Positions 13,683 to 18,938 of a stretch of 18,938 bases of DNA are shown piece after piece. Source of the stretch: DATFKA01 sp042095835. GTDB lineage: Bacteria; Bacteroidota; Bacteroidia; Chitinophagales; Saprospiraceae. The stretch is from contig JBELML010000125.1 of assembly GCA_042095835.1 (NCBI GenBank), forward strand, positions 1-18,938, read 5' to 3'. The position numbers were made by a program, and so were the translations under genes. A model generated the notes under the pieces. The model did not search any database, was not told the origin of the DNA, and worked only from the letters and a program-made list of their open reading frames with translations. Each line of letters begins with the position of its first letter. Positions within the stretch are counted from its first letter, which is position 1.

Positions 13683-14615
13683 ATGAATGAGTCCATAGTT
13701 TTTAATCCTTTTAGAACGGCTTGTAAGGTCAACTTCAAGGTCTCTTCTTACTTCCTGTTTATTGCTTTAGGCTTATTAGCCAGCTCTTGTGACATCATCA
13801 ATCCTGAGGAGGAGATTCCAGGGTATTTGGTCATTGAAGATTATGAATTCACAGCTGGTACCGCAAATGGCTCAGCCCATGAAAACATTACCGAATTATG
13901 GGTCTTTATTAATGAGGAATACCTAGGCGTATTCCCTATTCCTGCCAAAATCCCAGTACTGACACTTGGCGATATCAATGTAAGAATAGAACCTGGCATT
14001 AAGGAAAATGGGATTTCTTCAACGCCTGATATCAATCCATTCTATACTACTTTTGAAAGGAATGTCAACCTGGATGCTAATCAAGAAGTGAGTCTCCAAC
14101 CAAAATTCACCTACAAAAGTGCCACTCGATTTGCTTTCATTGACGAATTTGAGTTCAATACCTTTTTCTCCAATGTAGTCACCGGCACGGATATTAGTCG
14201 ATTAAGAATTGATCGAGACAGTCCTTTTGAGGGCGGTGGTAGTGGCCAGATTGACTTAAGTGTGGATGATCCATTTGTGGAGATCGCTACTGCCGAACGC
14301 TTCTCCGGCCTGGTCGATAATGAGTTTACCGTCTACTTGGAAGTGAGCTTCCGATCAGAAGTTCCGGTAAGTTTTGGGGTGATTGGTTACGAACGAGGAC
14401 AAGTAGATCCTATAAGTATCAATTATCAAGCGGGCTTTAATGCGAGTGAGGAATGGAAAAAAATATACTTTAATCTCGCTCCTGTCATTTTTGGTAGTGA
14501 TGCTGATGAATTTCAGATTATATTGCGTACCAGTTTACCACTTGCAGAAGACGGTACTTTCGAACGCACGGAAGCCACCGTTGAACTCGACAATATTAAA
14601 TTAGTCCATTTTTGA
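13683..14615 (+). CDS. Lipoprotein of unknown function with C-terminal beta-sandwich-like region
   Basis: This 310-residue lipoprotein has a long N-terminal region, a hydrophobic stretch (about 21-33) and lipobox LASSC (Cys36). An acidic linker is followed by a first region (about 44-125) that looks like a small beta domain. The second region (about 128-310) ends in a strand pattern, VELDNIKLV, typical of jelly-roll carbohydrate-binding-like folds; that similarity is by eye only. The start is one of several closely spaced ATGs, and only the frame of 13683 is open. The stop codon overlaps a possible TTG start of the sugar transferase gene, so the two are probably translated together and may act in the same surface-glycan process. 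Confidence 0.75.
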   Translation: MNESIVFNPFRTACKVNFKVSSYFLFIALGLLASSCDIINPEEEIPGYLVIEDYEFTAGTANGSAHENITELWVFINEEYLGVFPIPAKIPVLTLGDINVRIEPGIKENGISSTPDINPFYTTFERNVNLDANQEVSLQPKFTYKSATRFAFIDEFEFNTFFSNVVTGTDISRLRIDRDSPFEGGGSGQIDLSVDDPFVEIATAERFSGLVDNEFTVYLEVSFRSEVPVSFGVIGYERGQVDPISINYQAGFNASEEWKKIYFNLAPVIFGSDADEFQIILRTSLPLAEDGTFERTEATVELDNIKLVHF

Positions 14616-14647
14616 AACCAGGAAAACAAAAGGAAGAAAAGTATTGG

Positions 14648-16066
14648 ATGACTAGGCGCCGCAAGCGGCATACAATCTTGTACAAGGTTGCAGACTTCGT
14701 TTGTGCCATGATCGCCTGGGCTAGCTTTTTTCTCTACCGAAAACAGGTAGAAGATAGTCTATTCTCCTGGGAAGTTTTTGAAGATCCAAATTTCTGGTCT
14801 GGAATATTTGTAGTTCCTACGGGCTGGATTTTATTCTATTCTATCTTCGATCAGTACAAAGACATTTATCGTCTATCGCGCTTAGCTACGCTTGCGCGGA
14901 CTCTATTTTTGAGCTTTTTTGGGACCTTGGCTTTGTTTTTTGCCTTTATTTTAGATGATTTTGTTAGTGATTATAGGACCTATTATAGTTCTTTTCTCAC
15001 TCTACTCACCTTGCATTTCAGCATTACGGCTATTGTCCGCATGATTCTATTGACCAGAGCTAGTAACCGTTTGAAATCTGGCGCTATCACCTTCAATAGT
15101 ATCATGATTGGTGGAAATAAGAACGCCCTCGAACTCTATGAGGACATCACCAACCGCAGCAAACAACTGGGCTATAATTTCATTGGCTTTATAAATACCA
15201 ACGGTGATACCCAAAAGGAAATAGCAAGCCATCTTCCCAAACTAGGCAATGTAGAGGATTTAAACAAAATCATTGTACGCGAAAATATAGAAGAGGCCAT
15301 CATTGCTATTGAAACTTCTGAGCATAATCGCTTGCGCGAGATTTTGAATATTCTCTTCGATTATGACCAACAGGTGCTTGTGAAAATCATCCCCGACATG
15401 TACGATATTATGCTTGGAAATGTAAAAATGAACCAAGTTTACGGAGCTGTATTGATAGAAATCGAGCAGGAACTCATGCCCAAATGGCAGCGCTTAGTCA
15501 AGCGCCTAATCGATATAGTAGCCTCCTTTTCTATGCTCATTATATTGGCTCCCCTTTATACCTATACGGCGATCAGGGTTCGACTGTCTTCTCCTGGTCC
15601 TATATTTTTCAAACAGGAAAGGATAGGCTTAAATGGGACACCCTTTTATATCTATAAATTTCGGTCGATGTGGGTAGATGCCGAAAAGCATGGGCCACAA
15701 CTTTCCAAAGATGGCGACAATCGCTGTACACCTTGGGGAGCAGTGATGCGCAAATGGCGGCTAGATGAGTTACCCCAATTCTGGAATGTCCTAAAAGGTG
15801 ATATGTCCCTAGTTGGTCCCAGGCCAGAACGACAATTCTATATTGATCAGATTATTGCAAAGGCGCCGCATTACAAACATCTACTCAAGGTGAGACCTGG
15901 TATTACTTCCTGGGGACAAGTGAAGTATGGCTACGCCTCGAATGTTGACCAGATGGTACAGCGGCTGAAATTTGATATCCTTTACATCGAAAACATGTCT
16001 CTCCAGCTTGACTTCAAAATCATGTTTTATACGGTATTGGTCCTTTTACAAGGGAAGGGGAAGTAG
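14648..16066 (+). CDS. Polyprenyl-phosphate sugar-1-phosphate transferase (WbaP/WcaJ type)
   Basis: This membrane enzyme transfers a sugar-1-phosphate from a nucleotide sugar to undecaprenyl phosphate, the first step of exopolysaccharide, capsule or O-antigen assembly. Counting from the ATG at 14648, hydrophobic segments lie at about 12-30, 50-68, 83-103 and 113-135. A Rossmann-like cytoplasmic domain spans about 148-258 and the membrane-embedded helix about 286-308. The catalytic domain holds KFRSM (337-341), the Asp-Glu dyad (373-374) in LDELPQFWNVLKGDMSLVGP and the PGITSWGQV motif. All key residues are present. The frame is open upstream to a TTG at 14612 that overlaps the lipoprotein stop as TTGA. 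I prefer the ATG because of the purine-rich AAAAGGAAGAAAAG before it. The sugar donor is unknown. Confidence 0.93.
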   Translation: MTRRRKRHTILYKVADFVCAMIAWASFFLYRKQVEDSLFSWEVFEDPNFWSGIFVVPTGWILFYSIFDQYKDIYRLSRLATLARTLFLSFFGTLALFFAFILDDFVSDYRTYYSSFLTLLTLHFSITAIVRMILLTRASNRLKSGAITFNSIMIGGNKNALELYEDITNRSKQLGYNFIGFINTNGDTQKEIASHLPKLGNVEDLNKIIVRENIEEAIIAIETSEHNRLREILNILFDYDQQVLVKIIPDMYDIMLGNVKMNQVYGAVLIEIEQELMPKWQRLVKRLIDIVASFSMLIILAPLYTYTAIRVRLSSPGPIFFKQERIGLNGTPFYIYKFRSMWVDAEKHGPQLSKDGDNRCTPWGAVMRKWRLDELPQFWNVLKGDMSLVGPRPERQFYIDQIIAKAPHYKHLLKVRPGITSWGQVKYGYASNVDQMVQRLKFDILYIENMSLQLDFKIMFYTVLVLLQGKGK

Positions 16067-16112
16067 CTGCCAACAAAACGCTAAAAAGACAGACAGAATC
16101 ATAGGCTTATTT

Positions 16113-16145
16113 TTTGCGTTCTTTTCAAATTTTATTTTACTTTCG
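16113..16145 (+). promoter_or_regulatory. Candidate Bacteroidota promoter for xylB-xylA
   Basis: TTTG (16113-16116) and TACTTTCG (16138-16145) are 21 bp apart. They fit the -33 TTTG and -7 TAnnTTTG model with one mismatch, and lie about 70 bp before the xylB start. This is the best promoter candidate in the 146-bp gap. Confidence 0.4.
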
Positions 16146-16212
16146 CTTAGAATGTTTACCAATTAAACTAAGTTCCGATCTAAGGACTTAAGCAAATAAA
16201 ACCTATTCAATT

Positions 16213-17694
16213 ATGTACCTCCTCGGATATGATATTGGCAGTTCCTCCGTCAAAGCCGCAATAGTGGAAGCTGCTACAGGTAAAGTAGTAGCCAAGACGC
16301 AATACCCCGAATCAGAAATGGAAATTCAGGCGCCACAAGCAGGCTGGGCTGAGCAGGATCCGGAGATTTGGTGGAAGAATGTTTGTATGGTTAGCCAAAA
16401 AGTGCTTGCCCAAAGTCAGATCGACTCCGCTGATATCAAGGCGATAGGTATTAGTTATCAGATGCATGGTTTGGTATTAGTGGATCAGGAAAATAAAGTC
16501 CTTAGACCTTCAATTATCTGGTGCGATGGCCGTGCGGTAGAAATTGGCAACCAAGCTTTTGCAGAATTGGGAGAAGCCTACTGCTTAGAGCACTACCTCA
16601 ATTCGCCGGGCAATTTTACGGCCTCAAAGTTGCGGTGGGTGATCGAGCATGAACCAGATTTGTATGAGAAAGCAGATGCCTTCATGCTACCAGGAGATTA
16701 TATAGCCCTGCGATTAAGTGGAGAAAGGTGTACAACCGTCTCTGGACTTTCAGAAGGAGTCTTATGGGATTTCAAAGCCAAAACACCAGCGCAGCAACTC
16801 ATGCAGCATTATGGCATCCATGAGCACCTTGTCCCAGAAATCAAACCAACCTTTTCTAACCAAGGTCAGCTAAGTGCACAGGCCGCCAAGGAGACCGGAT
16901 TAAGGGCTGGCACCGTGATCAGTTATCGCGCTGGCGACCAACCTAATAATGCCCTTTGCCTCAATGTCTTGCATCCCGGACAGGTGGCCGCTACAGGTGG
17001 TACCTCTGGTGTGGTTTATGGTGTGGTTGATCAAGCTTTGTATGATCAGGCTTCAAGAGTCAATGGATTCGCACATGTCAACTATACAGATGAAACACCC
17101 AACGTCGGTATCCTACTATGCGTAAATGGCGCTGGGATACAACACAATTGGATGCGCCAAAATGCGGGCAACAAAGCTTATGATTACCCAACAATGGAGC
17201 GTATGGCTGCCCAAATACCCATTGGAGCTGATGGTATTTCTGTACTCCCTTTTGGAAACAATGCAGAGCGTATTTTGGAAAATAAAGACATCGGTAGTAG
17301 TATTCACAACCTACAATTTAGTCGTCATGGCCAAGCGCATTTATTCCGGGCCGGACTAGAAGGCATTGCTTTTGCCTTTGTATATGGTTTAGAAATTATG
17401 ACCAACATGGGTATGGATTTCCAAAAAATGAGAGTAGGCAATGACAATCTTTTCCAATCAAAAGTTTTTGCAGAGACCATTACATCTCTGACCAAGTCAA
17501 CCATTGAGGTAGTAGACACGACCGGAGCGATTGGAGCAGCCAAAGCTGCCGGCCTAGAAGTCGGTGCTTTTGATCAGTTGGAAGCAGCACTGGGTCAAGC
17601 ACCTGTTTTGTTTAACTACGAGCCTCAGCAAAATCCTGCCTACCAAGAAGCTTACTTTGGTTGGAAGACCATACTAGAGCGCAATCTGGGATAG
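16213..17694 (+). CDS. xylB: Xylulokinase
   Basis: This FGGY-family kinase phosphorylates D-xylulose with ATP to give D-xylulose-5-phosphate. The N-terminal ATPase-fold motif is GYDIGSSSVKAA with Asp7, followed by SYQMHGLVLVD (81-91) and IIWCDGRA (101-108). The catalytic base is probably Asp242 in AGDQPNNA, and a glycine-rich ATGGTSG follows. The 493-residue length is normal. Xylose isomerase follows 43 bp downstream, which makes xylulokinase much more likely than another sugar kinase. Together they feed the pentose phosphate pathway. No xylose regulator or transporter gene lies inside the window; one may follow xylA. Confidence 0.92.
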   Translation: MYLLGYDIGSSSVKAAIVEAATGKVVAKTQYPESEMEIQAPQAGWAEQDPEIWWKNVCMVSQKVLAQSQIDSADIKAIGISYQMHGLVLVDQENKVLRPSIIWCDGRAVEIGNQAFAELGEAYCLEHYLNSPGNFTASKLRWVIEHEPDLYEKADAFMLPGDYIALRLSGERCTTVSGLSEGVLWDFKAKTPAQQLMQHYGIHEHLVPEIKPTFSNQGQLSAQAAKETGLRAGTVISYRAGDQPNNALCLNVLHPGQVAATGGTSGVVYGVVDQALYDQASRVNGFAHVNYTDETPNVGILLCVNGAGIQHNWMRQNAGNKAYDYPTMERMAAQIPIGADGISVLPFGNNAERILENKDIGSSIHNLQFSRHGQAHLFRAGLEGIAFAFVYGLEIMTNMGMDFQKMRVGNDNLFQSKVFAETITSLTKSTIEVVDTTGAIGAAKAAGLEVGAFDQLEAALGQAPVLFNYEPQQNPAYQEAYFGWKTILERNLG

Positions 17695-17737
17695 TTTCAC
17701 CAAGCTACAATATCATTTATCATCATATAATATCATT

Positions 17738-18938
17738 ATGCAAAAACCAAGTTTAACCTTAGGCGCAAAAGAATACTTCCCGGGCATACCGGTCATTCCT
17801 TTCGAAGGAAAAGGATCTGATAATCCATTGGCTTTTAAGTTTTACAATGCAGATCAAATGGTTGGTCAAAAAACAATGGCCGAGCATTTTAAATTCGCCA
17901 TCGCTTATTGGCATACCTTCTGTGGTACTGGTGGTGATCCTTTTGGTGTAGGCACTAAAGATTTCCCTTGGCTAGTAGCCAATGATCCAGTACAAAGTGC
18001 TAAAGACAAAATGGATGCGGCCTTTGAATTCATCACCAAAATCGGTGCACCCTACTTCTGCTTCCACGATGTAGATGTGGTAGACGAAGCAGAAGATTTA
18101 TCCGCATTCGGACGTAGACTAGATGTCATCACCGACTATGCGAAGGAGAAAATGGATGCTTCGGGCGTAAAACTCCTATGGGGCACAGCCAATCTCTTTA
18201 CTCATCCACGCTATATGAATGGCGCTGCTACTAATCCCGACTTTAACGTAGTGGCCTATGCTGGTGCACAAGTCAAAAATGCGATAGATGCGACGATGAA
18301 ACTCAGCGGCGAGAATTATGTTTTTTGGGGTGGGCGCGAAGGTTATCTTTCGCTGCTGAACACCAATATGAAGAAGGAATTAGAGCACATGGCTCGCTTT
18401 CTGCATATGGCAAAAGACTATGCCCGTAAAAATGGTTTCACAGGGACTTTCTTCATTGAACCTAAGCCAGCTGAACCCAGCAAGCATCAGTACGATTATG
18501 ATAGTGCTACGGTAGCCGGCTTCCTTAGAGAATTCGACTTACTCGATGACTTCAAACTCAACATCGAGGTGAACCACGCTACACTTGCACAACACACTTT
18601 CCAGCACGAACTACAGGTAGCCGTAGATGCGGGCCTCTTAGGTAGTATTGATGCCAACCGTGGTGATTACCAAAATGGCTGGGATACAGACCAATTCCCT
18701 ATCAATGTTTACGAACTCACCCAAGCGATGTTGGTCATCCTTGAGGGCGGTGGTCTACAGGGAGGAGGTGTGAACTTCGACGCCAAAACGCGCAGAAACT
18801 CTACTGACTTGGTGGATATTTTCCATGCTCATATTGGTGGTATGGATGCTTTCGCAAAAGCCTTATTGACGGCACAAGATATTCTGGATCATTCAGAATA
18901 CGGGAAAATGCGCGCAGATCGCTATGCGACTTTCAATG
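17738..18938 (+). CDS. xylA: Xylose isomerase (3' end outside window)
   Basis: The frame opens at ATG 17738 and stays open for 400 complete codons to the window edge, so the gene is partial here (the family is usually about 440 residues). It interconverts D-xylose and D-xylulose using two divalent metal ions. Signature motifs are all present: FCFHDVDVVDE (His/Asp of the active site), FWGGREGY, FIEPKPAEPSKHQYD (metal-ligand Glu and Lys), IEVNHATLAQHTFQHEL, GSIDANRGD and WDTDQFP. The leader insert before the first core motif marks the long class II enzymes common in Bacteroidota. It is the second gene of a xylB-xylA operon. Confidence 0.95.
   Translation, partial: MQKPSLTLGAKEYFPGIPVIPFEGKGSDNPLAFKFYNADQMVGQKTMAEHFKFAIAYWHTFCGTGGDPFGVGTKDFPWLVANDPVQSAKDKMDAAFEFITKIGAPYFCFHDVDVVDEAEDLSAFGRRLDVITDYAKEKMDASGVKLLWGTANLFTHPRYMNGAATNPDFNVVAYAGAQVKNAIDATMKLSGENYVFWGGREGYLSLLNTNMKKELEHMARFLHMAKDYARKNGFTGTFFIEPKPAEPSKHQYDYDSATVAGFLREFDLLDDFKLNIEVNHATLAQHTFQHELQVAVDAGLLGSIDANRGDYQNGWDTDQFPINVYELTQAMLVILEGGGLQGGGVNFDAKTRRNSTDLVDIFHAHIGGMDAFAKALLTAQDILDHSEYGKMRADRYATFN

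Overview
The window looks like chromosomal DNA of a Bacteroidota bacterium, probably of the Saprospiria/Lewinella type. The phylum call rests on several type II signal-peptide lipoproteins, a small secreted protein resembling a type IX secretion sorting domain, AT-rich leaders without clear Shine-Dalgarno sites, and -7 boxes of the TAnnTTTG type. The genus is a guess. I see no rRNA, tRNA, CRISPR array, phage gene or transposase gene. Most genes are core or ordinary metabolic genes; the unusual material is in the redox-signalling pair, the start of mnmE, and a set of small palindromic repeats between genes.

Layout: (1) 69-2739 holds two convergent lipoprotein genes, a serpin (+) and a double-VOC protein (-), separated by a 14-bp-stem hairpin. 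(2) 2958-5484 holds a Tat-exported GFOR-type oxidoreductase (+) facing the tRNA-modification GTPase gene mnmE (-), one base apart. The conserved MnmE N-terminus has no ATG, GTG or TTG start in frame. (3) 5640-8753 (-) is a two-component pair: a cNMP-domain histidine kinase, then a receiver fused to a cysteine-less glutaredoxin-like segment and a thioredoxin-reductase-like flavoprotein that lacks the CxxC. (4) 8754-9937 is repeat-rich and encloses one small secreted protein. (5) 9938-13500 (+) is a likely operon: flavin monooxygenase, SDR, two-TM small protein, cytoplasmic Gfo/Idh/MocA dehydrogenase. (6) 13683-16066 (+) is a lipoprotein gene followed closely by a polyprenyl-phosphate sugar-1-phosphate transferase gene (exopolysaccharide or O-antigen initiation). 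(7) 16213-18938 (+) is xylB followed by xylA, with xylA running off the window edge; together they take D-xylose to D-xylulose-5-phosphate.

Three groups of small repeats stand out: a 164-bp element with imperfect terminal inverted repeats (complete at 13498-13661, a 64-bp internally deleted copy at 2781-2844, and a right end at 1-54); a roughly 50-bp hairpin module that occurs inside that element and alone at 9603-9654, with compensatory base changes; and a CTACC...GGTAG palindrome in the leaders of two genes. I could run no database search, so family names rest on motifs read from the sequence.
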